A DNA stretch of 64,000 nucleotides from Rothia uropygialis (GCF_004137765.1 NZ_NOIS01000003.1:372001-436000); one strand, 5' to 3'. Counted from the first letter of the stretch, positions 9,186 through 18,246 are shown. Notes: generated from the sequence alone by a model not told the origin. Numbers and translations: made by a program.

Positions 9186-10187
9186 ATGATGGATGAAACC
9201 GATCTGGCGATCGTCAGCGCCCTCGAGGTCCAACCACGGGCGGATTTTTCCACCTTGGCAGAGGTGCTCGGCTACTCGCCGGCCACGATTGCGCGACGTT
9301 GGGAAGGGCTGACTCAGACAGGAGAAGCGTGGGTTACGGTCTCTCCCGGATATAGGCACCACGAAGAAGGGTGGTCTGCATTTATCAGTATCGAGGCAGA
9401 TGCGGGAGACCAGGAAGAGCTGGCTGAGCGCCTATGTGCCGAGCCGAGCTTCGCATCCGTGCTTCTGCTGTCCGGGGAAGGCCAGTTTCTTCTTGACTGC
9501 TTTGCGGCCTCGGCCCATGACCTCATGCATTTGCTCACTCGCGATCTCCCTTCGATGCCGGGAGTGGTTCGCCGCAAGATCGATCCCATCACCAAAATAT
9601 ATCGTTTTGGTAGCCAATGGCGTTCGGGCGTACTCGATGAGCCCGAGCAACAAGCTCTGATGCGAACGCATGCGCGGGCTCCAACGGGTCGGCAGCCGGA
9701 CGGTATCGATATAAAGATTCTCGAAGAACTCTCTGCAGACGGCCGGATCGCTTGGCAAACGATCGCGGATGGCGTGGGCATATCCGCCCAGACAGCGAAG
9801 CGACGCGTTACACGGATGATGAATACGGGTTCGATGGAGTTCCGCTGCGATACCTCCACACGGGAGAACCTGGGGTTACAAGAAGTCATCGTCAACTGGT
9901 CGATCCCGAGCGATGCGGTCGATGCGGTAGGCGCGCACTTAGCTGCCGACCCCATGTGTCGCGTTTCGGCGCAAGTATTTGGGGCCGCGAATCTTACTGC
10001 GACACTTTGGATTCATAGCTACGAACAAGTGCAGGATCATGAGGCAAAAGTGGTGGCCATAGCTCCTAGGGCAACTGTTGCCGATCGGCACGTCGTGTTG
10101 CGTTCCTACAAGCGGATGGGGCAAATTCTCAATGAAGATGGAAGCCGCAATAGCACGGTCCCTATCACGTGGTGGTCAACAAGCTAG
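9186..10187 (+). CDS. Lrp/AsnC-family regulator with duplicated domains
   Basis: A 333-residue regulator about twice the length of ordinary AsnC proteins. It contains two helix-turn-helix/RAM units in tandem: DETDLAIVSALEVQPRADFS with YSPATIARRWEGL, then DGIDIKILEELSADGRIAW with ISAQTAKRRVTRM. Two-unit Lrp proteins are frequent in actinobacteria. The start at 9186 was chosen for AAGGAAA five to eight bases upstream; an ATG at 9159 lacks a site. Divergent from the MFS-amidohydrolase operon (119 bases apart), which it probably controls in response to an amino acid or amidated amino acid. Confidence 0.9.
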   Translation: MMDETDLAIVSALEVQPRADFSTLAEVLGYSPATIARRWEGLTQTGEAWVTVSPGYRHHEEGWSAFISIEADAGDQEELAERLCAEPSFASVLLLSGEGQFLLDCFAASAHDLMHLLTRDLPSMPGVVRRKIDPITKIYRFGSQWRSGVLDEPEQQALMRTHARAPTGRQPDGIDIKILEELSADGRIAWQTIADGVGISAQTAKRRVTRMMNTGSMEFRCDTSTRENLGLQEVIVNWSIPSDAVDAVGAHLAADPMCRVSAQVFGAANLTATLWIHSYEQVQDHEAKVVAIAPRATVADRHVVLRSYKRMGQILNEDGSRNSTVPITWWSTS

Positions 10188-10532
10188 CTGGCAAGCATAC
10201 GGTCGTTTCTTTCGGCCAGACGCGTCCGGACAAGGCGTGCCAGACAACCGATTCCGAACCACGAGGGAGCTCAGCGGATTCGAATCTCGCAAGTTGGTAT
10301 TTTTGGTTTTCGGTGAATCGGGGCGTTTCGGTGGGAGCTTGCATCGCATCGATGAGCACGTCACGGGCTCATCGAGCCCGAATTTAACCTCTCAACTGTC
10401 CTTGGGCCATGGAAGCGGCCCTTCCGGAATACCGCTGGTTGGCTACCTTTAGGGGAGACCTTTTCGGGCACAGATTGTCGGGCCTACGGCGACTTGGAAT
10501 CCGTACTGTCAGTAACAGGAATGGAGGCAGCC
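10188..10532. promoter_or_regulatory. Intergenic region upstream of the AraC gene with two mutually exclusive hairpins
   Basis: 345 bases without a supported gene. Two inverted repeats share sequence: CGATGAGC/GCTCATCG at 10350-10357 and 10367-10374, and GGGCTC/GAGCCC at 10365-10370 and 10374-10379. Only one could form at a time in RNA. The second ends near AATTT and may be a weak terminator for the Lrp-type gene. An RBS-like GGAGG lies at the end of the region, just before the AraC start. Confidence 0.4.
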
Positions 10533-11387
10533 ATGCAGGAATGGGACCAGGCCATCGAGCTCATCGAGGCAGATCTGACAGCGCCGATCGACGTTGCACA
10601 CCTAGCTCAAGTTGCTCTGACATCTGAGTATCACTTCCGGCGGATGTTCGCGTCCTTGGCTGGCATACCGGTCTCTGAGTACATCAGACGTCGGCGGCTG
10701 ACCGCAGCCACTGGAGAGATCCTCGCCGGGCAAACCGTCCTCGACGTAGCAATACGGTACGGATATGGGTCCGCTGAAGCGTTCAATCGCGCGTTCAAGG
10801 CCGTTCACGGTCTCACGCCCACTCAGGCTCGGGCGCCAGGAGCAGTGCTCCATTCCCAACCCCAATTGAGATTCCATCTCCGCGTTGAAGGGAGCAACGA
10901 CATGCAACATCGCATTGTGAACAAGGAAGCCTTCGGACTGGTCGGCTTCAGGACCCGTGTCCCGCTGATATACGAAGGTCCGAACCAAGCCATCGAGCAG
11001 TTCGAACAGAACCTGGACAAGGCGGCAACCGATCGGTTGCTTGCTATCTCCGATGTCGATCCGACAGGACCGTTGGCGGTGACCGACAACATCTCGGAGC
11101 GCCGTATTGAAGGGAGTGAAGTGGACTATTGGCATGTTGTAGCCACTTCGCAACCGGCACCGGAAGGGTTCGACCGTCTGGACGTCCCCGCTGGGCTGTG
11201 GGTTGTCTTCGAGACTCAAGGGAAATCTCCCGAGGTTCTCCAGTACCTGTGGTCGGACGCGGCCACGGAATGGTTCCCGGCCAACCCATACCGGTGGGCA
11301 CGAGGGCCTGAGATGCTCAGTGTCCAGACCAGTGGAGACGGGACGCAGGTCAGCGGACAGCTTTGGCTGCCTATCGAACAGGAGTGA
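10533..11387 (+). CDS. AraC-family regulator with C-terminal GyrI-like effector domain
   Basis: A 284-residue regulator. Residues ~1-105 hold the two AraC helix-turn-helix units (VAHLAQVALTSEYHFRRMF, then VLDVAIRYGYGSAEAFNRAF and HGLTPTQAR). Residues ~125-284 resemble the GyrI/SoxS-like effector-binding domain, with the usual start of a residue-changing VNKEAFGLVGFRTRVP and a final QLWLPIEQE (the family typically ends with EIWIPI). This architecture is that of Rob/TipAL-type multidrug sensors. The start follows GGAGG by five bases; in-frame ATGs at 10494 and 10521 are less well placed. It has no obvious partner gene. Confidence 0.9.
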   Translation: MQEWDQAIELIEADLTAPIDVAHLAQVALTSEYHFRRMFASLAGIPVSEYIRRRRLTAATGEILAGQTVLDVAIRYGYGSAEAFNRAFKAVHGLTPTQARAPGAVLHSQPQLRFHLRVEGSNDMQHRIVNKEAFGLVGFRTRVPLIYEGPNQAIEQFEQNLDKAATDRLLAISDVDPTGPLAVTDNISERRIEGSEVDYWHVVATSQPAPEGFDRLDVPAGLWVVFETQGKSPEVLQYLWSDAATEWFPANPYRWARGPEMLSVQTSGDGTQVSGQLWLPIEQE

Positions 11388-11646
11388 AGAGATATTCGCG
11401 TAGCCCACAAACGGGCTACGCGAATTCCTCTACAGGGCGTCGCTCCGGGTGGCCCAATAGCCTGCTCAAATCCGTCCACAGGCTCTACGCGAGGACCGGA
11501 GCAGCCTCGTGCCCCACCGTCGCACAGGTCGCTGCCCCAGAAACCTTGCCTGAAGTCTTGAACACAAAATTACCGGATATGTACTTGGCAGTAGGCTATT
11601 ATCTTTCCGTCGCTATTTTTAGCCTTACGAACCATTCAGGGGAACC

Positions 11647-12384
11647 ATGCCTGTAAACAACATCTCCCGTAGAACTGTCGTCCGAGGTGCAGCTTGGTCT
11701 GCACCGGTCATTGCCGCAGCGAGCACCGTGCCGACTTATGCCGCATCCATATGCCAGGATGTCGCTTACCAGCCAGTGCTCAGCACCAGTACCATCACAC
11801 GTGCCAGCTCGACCTCCGCTACGGGAAAATTCAATCCCACGACCACGCCCTCTTCGCCTACCGGGCCGGTAAAGCCAACGGTCGATGTCTCGTTCACAGC
11901 GTCGGCGACCGGTGGCAAAACCATCAGTGCGGTGCAGAACCTCGCGGTGGCCGGGCAGCAGAACCAACTGGGATACAACGGTGCAGGGGACCTCGCAACC
12001 GACGGTCTAGAACTCATCCAGAAGGGGCCGATTGGCTATGCAGCTCGGCAGATTCTGACCATCACGTTCGACCGTCCCGTCAGCAACTTGAAGTTCACTA
12101 TCTCGGACCTCGACCAGGCGGGTTATTTGGACCAGGTGGCCCTCTCCGGTTCTCCCATCATCACCAATACTTCCGGCGTCAGTGGCTCCGGAACCCCGAC
12201 GTCGCCTCTGGGTCCGAACCGCAACCGCGGTGACCTCAGGTCCGACAACATGACCTCCCGAAGCTTGATTCAATACACCCAGCCCACTACGTCGGTGACC
12301 GTCGAGTTCTGGAGCAAGACGGGCACGGGAAGCCAACAAATATTCCTCAGCCAGATGAGCTTCACCGCCAGCACCTGTCCGTAG
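11647..12384 (+). CDS. Tat-exported hypothetical protein
   Basis: A 245-residue secreted protein. The N-terminus carries a twin-arginine signal: SRRTVVRG at 7-14, a hydrophobic stretch SAPVIAAASTVP, and a probable cleavage near TYAAS at about residue 32. The mature domain is Thr/Ser-rich, with a beta-rich look (DRPVSNLKFTISDLDQ, VTVEFWSKTG), consistent with an extracellular adhesive or lectin-like fold, but I do not recognise a named domain. RBS GGGGAA precedes the ATG. A degraded copy of its C-terminal half lies at 24985-25185, so the family was once present twice here. Confidence 0.8.
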   Translation: MPVNNISRRTVVRGAAWSAPVIAAASTVPTYAASICQDVAYQPVLSTSTITRASSTSATGKFNPTTTPSSPTGPVKPTVDVSFTASATGGKTISAVQNLAVAGQQNQLGYNGAGDLATDGLELIQKGPIGYAARQILTITFDRPVSNLKFTISDLDQAGYLDQVALSGSPIITNTSGVSGSGTPTSPLGPNRNRGDLRSDNMTSRSLIQYTQPTTSVTVEFWSKTGTGSQQIFLSQMSFTASTCP

Positions 12385-12464
12385 TCGGGAGCCAATGGGC
12401 ACTTGGGCACGAGCGTCTCCGGCAAGAAGCCTTGATGGCTTCGTGAGGCACCACGATGCATGAA

Positions 12465-12501
12465 CTTGTCCTCCCAGCCTTCAAGGGCGTGGGAGGACAA
12501 G
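12465..12501. repeat. 12-bp perfect inverted repeat (strong hairpin)
   Basis: CTTGTCCTCCCA at 12465-12476 pairs perfectly with TGGGAGGACAAG at 12490-12501. The 13-base loop can add a CCTT/AAGG inner stem. It lies about 80 bases after the Tat-protein gene. No T-run follows, so it may be a transcript-end stabiliser, a repeat-family unit or an insertion target rather than an intrinsic terminator. A transposase remnant sits about 280 bases further on. Confidence 0.6.
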
Positions 12502-12782
12502 GATTCACCCAGGTCGACCAGTTGTTGAACAATACCGTCACGAGCAGCTTCCGGGCGCCCCAGTAAAGAATCCGTGAAGGCTTCGGCGAACCTCGGATGA
12601 GATCGTCCAGAACCGCATACCGCCGGGGCATCTTAGCCTGGATACGGCAAGGACGAACCACCTAATCACCTCACCGAGGCTCTGCGCAAGGACTTCAAAT
12701 CCGCCCCGCACCCGGCCACTTATGCGAGGGTCAACACCCCCCCGGTAACCCGGGGCGAGGGATCTCGAACCGCGAGGGGCCA

Positions 12783-12985
12783 CCCTCGTATCGCTGGATC
12801 AAGCTCTTGAATTGGGTTTGTTCCTCTCGGAGTTGGCAACTACCAAGGGCGTCTCAGCTTCGCGAGCGTACTACGTCCGGAAGAAAGCGTTGGGCAAGCG
12901 GCACAACCAGGACCTCATTGCATTGGCTCACCGTTGTAAAGGTGCCGTGCGCAAGCATCCGGAACGGAACCTTCGATCAGCAGCC
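12783..12985 (+). pseudogene. IS110-type transposase remnant (C-terminal end)
   Basis: In the plus-strand frame through 12812 the translation reads ELGLFLSELATTKG, then SRAYYVRKKALGKRHNQDL and IALAHRC. This follows the C-terminal SRAYYDRK...GKRHN...ALARRR pattern of IS110/IS116/IS902-family transposases. The usual continuation into a block like VLFAMLRDGT is broken by a shift, and no N-terminal DEDD domain is present upstream. The fragment is wedged between the Tat-protein gene and the convergent lacI gene, whose 3' end overlaps it by a few bases. Assignment rests on pattern memory, not on a search. Confidence 0.55.
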
Positions 12986-14077
12986 CACACCCAAGCGCTC
13001 ACCCGGCACTCCCGTGGAGGCGCGGACGATTAAGGTAGGGGGCAGATCGAGGCTAAGAGACTCTCCGGCACCCTGCGGATGACTTGTCGTAGACTCAGCG
13101 CCGAACATCGACGCCCTCAACATGTCGAGGGCTTCCTGCGCGATCTGCTCAAGCGGCGGTGCCAACGTAGTCAGCTCGGGAGAGACGAGCCCAGCGGCAG
13201 GAATATCGTCGACCCCGATGATCGAGAGGTCTTCGGGCACGCGGGCGCCGCGCGCCGTAGCTCGGTGGAGCACTCCGAGGGCGATGAGGTCGTTGTAGCA
13301 GATCACCGCTGTAGCACCACTGGCTAGTACCTGGTCGGCGATGCCGATACCACCGACAACCGTCGACGGTGCCACATGACCGATTTCGATCAGCTCGAGT
13401 CCTTCAGCGGCCTCCCGAACACCTTGCGCACGAGATCGAGCCGAGAATGAGTCTGGCGGGCCGGAAACGAGAGCAATGACCCGATGGCCCAGAGCACGGA
13501 GATGAGTCACTGCGCGGGTCATCCCTACGCGGTCATCCACCACCACGCTGCGGACGTCTTCGACGTGCCGGTTGACCACTACTAGTGGCGCTCGGGCAGC
13601 GATCTCCTGCAGTACCGCCGGGTGCTCCCGAGGAGAAAACACGACGGTCCCATCGACCCTTGAACTCACTGACGTGAGCAGCTCCTTCTCGAGGTACGAG
13701 TCCTCCTCGGAGTCAGCAATGACGGTCGCGAGACCTTGCGCCCTCGCTCGACGCTGGATCGCCCTCAAAAGCGTCGCAAACAGCGGATTCTCGAGATCGG
13801 GGACGATCACCCCGATCGCCTCCGTGCGGCCAGCGGGGAGTCCTCGCGCCACAGGGTTTGGTACGTACCCCATCTCCCGGGCGATCTGTTGGATTTGTTC
13901 CCGCCGCGCCGGTGAGACAAGGTCAGGCCGCGTGAGGGCACGTGAGACGGTCGAGGGAGCTACGCCGACAACCGTAGCGATGTCTCGAGCGGTAGTACGG
14001 GCTGAGACGGAACGTGACGCACCGGTGCTCCCCGAGCCTGAACCCGACGTCGAAGTACTTGGCCGAGACATCATCAC
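12977..14077 (-). CDS. LacI-family transcriptional regulator
   Basis: A 366-residue sugar-responsive repressor. After a Ser/Gly/Thr-rich N-terminal tail, residues ~29-50 form the LacI helix-turn-helix (ARDIATVVGVAPSTVSRALT) and the hinge follows around YVPNPVARGLPAG. The periplasmic-binding-protein-like core begins IGVIVPDLENPLFATLL. The family usually starts directly with the helix-turn-helix, so the ~27-residue tail is unusual. It is preceded by AGGAAGGA; GTG and two ATG codons are stacked at the start. It runs in the same direction as the adjacent Gfo/Idh gene (14134-15126) and is the natural regulator of this carbohydrate locus through palindromes at 15314-15327 and 15389-15403. Confidence 0.94.
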   Translation of the reverse strand: MMMSRPSTSTSGSGSGSTGASRSVSARTTARDIATVVGVAPSTVSRALTRPDLVSPARREQIQQIAREMGYVPNPVARGLPAGRTEAIGVIVPDLENPLFATLLRAIQRRARAQGLATVIADSEEDSYLEKELLTSVSSRVDGTVVFSPREHPAVLQEIAARAPLVVVNRHVEDVRSVVVDDRVGMTRAVTHLRALGHRVIALVSGPPDSFSARSRAQGVREAAEGLELIEIGHVAPSTVVGGIGIADQVLASGATAVICYNDLIALGVLHRATARGARVPEDLSIIGVDDIPAAGLVSPELTTLAPPLEQIAQEALDMLRASMFGAESTTSHPQGAGESLSLDLPPTLIVRASTGVPGERLGVGC

Positions 14078-14133
14078 TTCCTTCCTGGTCCTTGCCAGTT
14101 TCTCACAAGTGATGACGGGCCAACCCCCGAGAG

Positions 14134-15126
14134 TCAGGCATCCGAGAAACTCTGGGAATACACCTCTTTCAGTATGCGTAGGGACTTCGCCGCTTCCCGC
14201 GGAGAAATCCAGAACGGCTGGGAGTCGCCTCGACGCTCGTAGAAATCGCGAATCAGCTCCAAGTGTGAGACACCCCAGTAGGACCGGCCGATCATGGGTC
14301 CGCGGCGCTCGGGGATGACATCAGTGCGGCCATCGTTCCAGGAGATGGTCAGGTCCCCGCAGAGACTCAAAGTCGCATTCTTGGTGACGATCTCGAGAGT
14401 CACTGGGGAGTTGGTGACGTTGGTATTGGTTGCATAGAGCACCGACCGGGGACCGCCGACATGGTGAAGGATCATATGGGCGGTGTCTTCGACCTCGACG
14501 ACATCATCCAATACATGGGTAGCAGCATGCCCGCGCACCTCGGTGACGTCCCCGAGCAGCCACTGCAACAGGTCAATGGTGTGAATCGCCTGGTTGATCA
14601 GCAAACCGCCGCCACTGCGTGCCCAGGTTCCTCGCCACGGTTTCGCCTCGTAGTACTCGGGACTACGAGACCACATCACGGTTGCCGACCCTCCCACGAT
14701 CTCACCCAGGTCCCCGGAATCCAGTAGCCGTCGCATCTCCTGAATAGTCACGTTGTACCGGTTTTGGAAGCACACCCCGACCTGCCTCGGAAAGGACTCC
14801 CCAGCCTCAATCAGTCGATCCGCCTGCTCCACGGTATGTGCGACGGGCTTCTCACTCAGGACATCCGCACCGGCGGCAAGGCAGTCCAGCGCCACGGGAA
14901 CGTGCTGATCGTGCGGAGTGCAGATGTGGACAACATCCGGTTCCGCCTCCCGCAGGAGAAGCCGGTGGTCGGCAAAGCCAGGGACTCCGTACACCTTGCT
15001 CGCGGCCTCCCGAGCAGCCTCATCCACATCGCAGACTGCGATCAGCTCAATGCCTTCGATGGCCTTAATGGCTTGTTCGTGGATGGAAGAGATATCTCCG
15101 CACCCAATGACTGCTGCCGTTGTCAC
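14134..15126 (-). CDS. Gfo/Idh/MocA-family oxidoreductase (first of three)
   Basis: A 330-residue NAD(P)-dependent sugar or polyol dehydrogenase. The Rossmann start is VTTAAVIGCGDISSIHEQAI (GxGxx pattern), followed by AVCDVDEAAREAAS and the family SEKPVAHT catalytic-lysine segment near residue 93. The C-terminal domain contains GGGLLINQAIHTIDLLQWL. The start is a GTG at 15126 preceded by GGAGGT six bases away; the frame is open to 15255 but the upstream part is promoter sequence. It is divergent from the second Gfo/Idh gene (15495) across a 368-base regulatory region. Substrate unknown; inositols, keto-sugars and glycosides are typical. Confidence 0.93.
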   Translation of the reverse strand: MTTAAVIGCGDISSIHEQAIKAIEGIELIAVCDVDEAAREAASKVYGVPGFADHRLLLREAEPDVVHICTPHDQHVPVALDCLAAGADVLSEKPVAHTVEQADRLIEAGESFPRQVGVCFQNRYNVTIQEMRRLLDSGDLGEIVGGSATVMWSRSPEYYEAKPWRGTWARSGGGLLINQAIHTIDLLQWLLGDVTEVRGHAATHVLDDVVEVEDTAHMILHHVGGPRSVLYATNTNVTNSPVTLEIVTKNATLSLCGDLTISWNDGRTDVIPERRGPMIGRSYWGVSHLELIRDFYERRGDSQPFWISPREAAKSLRILKEVYSQSFSDA

Positions 15127-15494
15127 TGTTGTACCTCCATGGTTTCTCGTCTTTGCCGGTTTCTGCTCCGACCGGGAGCTGCACCAAGCCTCTGTGCGCG
15201 AGGGATCAAGCCTTGCGAATAACAAGGTGGACGGAACGTCACATCCCGTGGGCACTCAGGGGCTTACGGGAAGACCGGCGTCGAGCGTATCTGTGCACGA
15301 CTTATGCAATCTTTGCACACGTGTACATGCTTTTTCTCCCAGTCACTCTGGGGAATTCAACCGCCTCAAATGCAATCTATTGCACTATTGCACAACGTGT
15401 GCAGTGCGTGTAGCGTGCAACACGTACCCGCCCCGGGGTCGGTGGTCAGAGTCCGTCCCTCCCGCGGACCAGCAACGACGAGGAAGGTTGCCGC
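15127..15494. promoter_or_regulatory. Divergent promoter region with LacI-like palindromes
   Basis: No gene is supported in these 368 bases. Two palindromes with central CG resemble LacI-family operators: TGCACACGTGTACA at 15314-15327 and TGCACAACGTGTGCA at 15389-15403. Further TGCA-containing half-sites occur between and around them (for example near 15305, 15371 and 15381). The spacing of about 75 bases would allow looping. The region controls the two divergent Gfo/Idh transcription units. Confidence 0.6.
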
Positions 15495-16706
15495 ATGACC
15501 GTGCATACACCCAGCAAGTACTCCAAGGACCAGAACAAGCAGATTCGTATCGGCATCATCGGAGTAGGGACTCAGGGCTCCTTCTATGCATCATTCGTCT
15601 CTGGTGGGCGGGTTCCGCACATGGTGCTCGGTGCTTTGTGCGACATCGACGAGCATGCCCTCAGCGCCGCCGCCCAAGCACATCCAGGAGTCCCAGTGTT
15701 CAGCTCCGTAGAGGACGCCCTGGATTCCGGGGCGGTGGACGCGATCGTGACCTGCGTGCCTCACTACGACCACTCGACCGTGGCGATCACCGCACTCTCA
15801 CGGGGCATCCCTACGCTGGTGGAGAAGCCTGCGGCCGTGCACACTGACCAGGTGCATCAGATGATCGAAGCCTCGAACGAGCATCCCGAAGTCCCCTTCG
15901 CGATCATGTTCAACCAGCGCACGAACCCGATGTATCGCAGGATCAAGGAAATCGTTTCGGCTGGCGAGATCGGCCAAGTTCTTCGGTCCAGCTGGGTGAT
16001 CACGACCTGGTGGCGCCCGCAGGCCTATTACGACCAGTCCCCATGGCGGGCGACCTGGGGCGGTGAGGGCGGCGGTGTCCTGGTCAACCAGGCACCGCAC
16101 CAGCTGGACCTCTGGCAATGGATCTGTGGAGTCCCACTGAAGGTCTTCGCGAAGGCCGGATTCGGGTTCGCACGAGACATTACGGTCGAGGACGAGGTCA
16201 CCGCACTCGTGGACTACGGCGACGGCCGCACCGGCACCTTCGTCACCGCAACACATGACATGCAGGGAACAGACCGATTCGAGATCCTGGGTTCGCGGGG
16301 AAAAATCGTCGTTGACGGCTCGACCCACGCGAGCGTGCTTCGTTACCCACGGCCCGAGCGCGAGATCAGCGACGAGCTGACACGAGAAGATGTTTCTGCC
16401 CTTCTCAGCGGCCGGGGCGCCGGACTCGAAGGGCCCGTCGACATCGAAGTCCTCGACGAGACCACACCATGGGGCGTGCAGCACTGCGAGGTCCTCGAGA
16501 ACTTCGCGCAAACCATTCTCGGACAAGCCGAGCTCATCGCCCCAGCGGCCGAGGGGGTCAACGCAGTCCGCCTTGCCAACGCCATCCATCTCTCGGCGTG
16601 GACTGGACGCGAGGTCGACTACATGTTCGACGAAGAGACCTATTTCAACGAACTCAACAGGCACATTGTCGCCGAGGGTCTCTATCCCCAGCGCGAGAAC
16701 CACTGA
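15495..16706 (+). CDS. Gfo/Idh/MocA-family oxidoreductase (second of three)
   Basis: A 403-residue NAD(P)-dependent dehydrogenase. IGIIGVGTQGSFYAS at 19-33 is the dinucleotide-binding loop, GALCDIDEHAL follows beta-2, and VEKPAAVHTD at 109-118 contains the conserved catalytic Lys. The second domain has GGEGGGVLVNQAPHQLDLW, the family HQxD/HxxD signature. GAGGAAGG precedes the ATG. It heads the plus-strand operon 15495-20235: oxidoreductase, GPH symporter, TIM-barrel isomerase, oxidoreductase. The long length (about 400 against 330-350 residues) resembles the glucose-6-phosphate/inositol and glycoside-oxidising subgroups. Confidence 0.93.
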   Translation: MTVHTPSKYSKDQNKQIRIGIIGVGTQGSFYASFVSGGRVPHMVLGALCDIDEHALSAAAQAHPGVPVFSSVEDALDSGAVDAIVTCVPHYDHSTVAITALSRGIPTLVEKPAAVHTDQVHQMIEASNEHPEVPFAIMFNQRTNPMYRRIKEIVSAGEIGQVLRSSWVITTWWRPQAYYDQSPWRATWGGEGGGVLVNQAPHQLDLWQWICGVPLKVFAKAGFGFARDITVEDEVTALVDYGDGRTGTFVTATHDMQGTDRFEILGSRGKIVVDGSTHASVLRYPRPEREISDELTREDVSALLSGRGAGLEGPVDIEVLDETTPWGVQHCEVLENFAQTILGQAELIAPAAEGVNAVRLANAIHLSAWTGREVDYMFDEETYFNELNRHIVAEGLYPQRENH

Positions 16707-16742
16707 CCACTCCCCACGACCGCGCTGAAGGAGGTCTCGACG

Positions 16743-18161
16743 ATGAGATCAGACACCAGAGACTCCGCCGTCCAGCCCGTGATAACCCCTCGCCTTACGC
16801 TGAAGCAGTACCTGTCCTACGGGGGCGGCGATGCCGCAAACAACCTTGCGTTCTCACTAGCCGTGAGTTTCCTGCCGCTGTACTTAACCGACGTGGCCCT
16901 CTTGAGCCCAGGAGCGGTAGGCCTCATATTCTTGATCATGCGCTTTGTCGATGGTTTCACCGACATCGTCATGGGATCGCTGATTGATCGGACGAACACT
17001 CGTTTCGGGAAGTTCCGTCCGTGGATCCTGGGTGGGAGTGTTCCACTCGTCGTACTTGTGGTGCTGAACTTCTCGATGCCCGGCGGGCTGCACGGAACAC
17101 CATGGGCGATCGCGTGGGCGGCCGTCGCTTACTTCTTGATGGGTAGCGTTGCATACACGTCGGTGAACATTCCCTACGGCTCGCTCGCTGCAGCTATGAC
17201 GGACGTCGCACGGGAACGGGCGCGTCTGGCAATGTTTCGGAGCATCGGAACCGCTGTCATGCAGGTCCTCCTCGCACTTCTGATCAGTCCCTCCCTGCAG
17301 GTCTACCAAGGCAACCCGGATGGGCTCCAGCGCGCCCTGTTCAGTACGCTCTTCCCACTCGCAGCCGTCGCGCTTGCTTTGTACCTTTTCTTGTTCTTTA
17401 CCGCCCGGGAGAACGTCCCGCGTGTCAGTGGGAGAATCAGGTTTCGCTCGAGCATCCAGACGATCGGCTCCAACCGAGCGCTGCAGATGCTGAGCATCTC
17501 CTCTTTGCTGTTTCTCATCGGTTACTTCGGCGCCCAGGGCGTGCTGGCCTACTATGCCCGCGACGTGCTCGGCGATGCGAGCACCCTCATTGTGATCATG
17601 ACGCTCTTCACGGGCATGGTCCTCGTCGTCGGATGGCTCCTGCCATCCCTGTCACGCATTATCGGTCGACCGCGCCTGTTCCAGCTCACCGCCCTCTTCA
17701 GCATGATCGGCGCGTTGCTGCTCGCACTCATACCCAACGGTGGGGTCTGGGTCGCGTATGTGGGTGCAGGATTGTTCGGCATCGGCAACGGTAGCGTCAA
17801 CACGTTGATGTGGAACATGGAGGCAGACACCGTCGAATATGGCGAATGGAAGACCGGCCTACGATCTGAGGGCACCACCTACGCCGTGTTCTCATTCGTT
17901 CGCAAACTTTCTCAGGCGATCGCCGGAGCTCTGGGAGTGTGGATCATCGGTCTGTTCGGCTACACCGCCGGCAACTTCGCACAGAGTGACAGCACCCAAT
18001 GGGGGATCCGCATCGCGGTGGGCTTTGTGCCCGCGCTCTTCATACTCGCGTCGATCCTGCTGATGTCGCGCTACCCCATGAGCGATGCCGATCACAAACG
18101 GATCTCCACCGAACTTCGTGCCCGCAAATCCGGGCGGCCCGAGACGGACCAACCAGCATGA
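16743..18161 (+). CDS. GPH-family glycoside/pentoside/hexuronide:cation symporter
   Basis: A 472-residue twelve-helix carrier. GPH hallmarks include YGGGDAANNLAFSLAVSFLP at about 22-41, LIMRFVDGFTDIVMGSLIDR followed by TNTRFGKFRPW, and in the second half MEADTVEYGEWKTGLRSEG. These match MelB/XynP-type sodium- or proton-coupled glycoside carriers. RBS GAAGGAGG lies seven bases before the ATG. It follows the second oxidoreductase by 36 bases and is very likely co-transcribed, so the substrate is expected to be a glycoside or sugar acid processed by the flanking enzymes. Confidence 0.93.
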   Translation: MRSDTRDSAVQPVITPRLTLKQYLSYGGGDAANNLAFSLAVSFLPLYLTDVALLSPGAVGLIFLIMRFVDGFTDIVMGSLIDRTNTRFGKFRPWILGGSVPLVVLVVLNFSMPGGLHGTPWAIAWAAVAYFLMGSVAYTSVNIPYGSLAAAMTDVARERARLAMFRSIGTAVMQVLLALLISPSLQVYQGNPDGLQRALFSTLFPLAAVALALYLFLFFTARENVPRVSGRIRFRSSIQTIGSNRALQMLSISSLLFLIGYFGAQGVLAYYARDVLGDASTLIVIMTLFTGMVLVVGWLLPSLSRIIGRPRLFQLTALFSMIGALLLALIPNGGVWVAYVGAGLFGIGNGSVNTLMWNMEADTVEYGEWKTGLRSEGTTYAVFSFVRKLSQAIAGALGVWIIGLFGYTAGNFAQSDSTQWGIRIAVGFVPALFILASILLMSRYPMSDADHKRISTELRARKSGRPETDQPA

Positions 18162-18246
18162 TTTCCTTCCGGTGCCCCTTGCACCGGGAGGGCTCCCAAG
18201 AACACGACCAGAAAAAATCACTCCCGAGATGAGAAGGAAACCACTG

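Noticed and set aside
10277-10286. GATTCGAATC, like a tRNA T-loop
   Set aside because: The flanks cannot form a full T-stem, acceptor or anticodon arm; it is just a 10-bp palindrome.
15127-15255. N-terminal extension of the first Gfo/Idh protein to 15255
   Set aside because: The upstream codons precede the GGAGGT site and lack coding character; the Rossmann fold begins right at the GTG at 15126.
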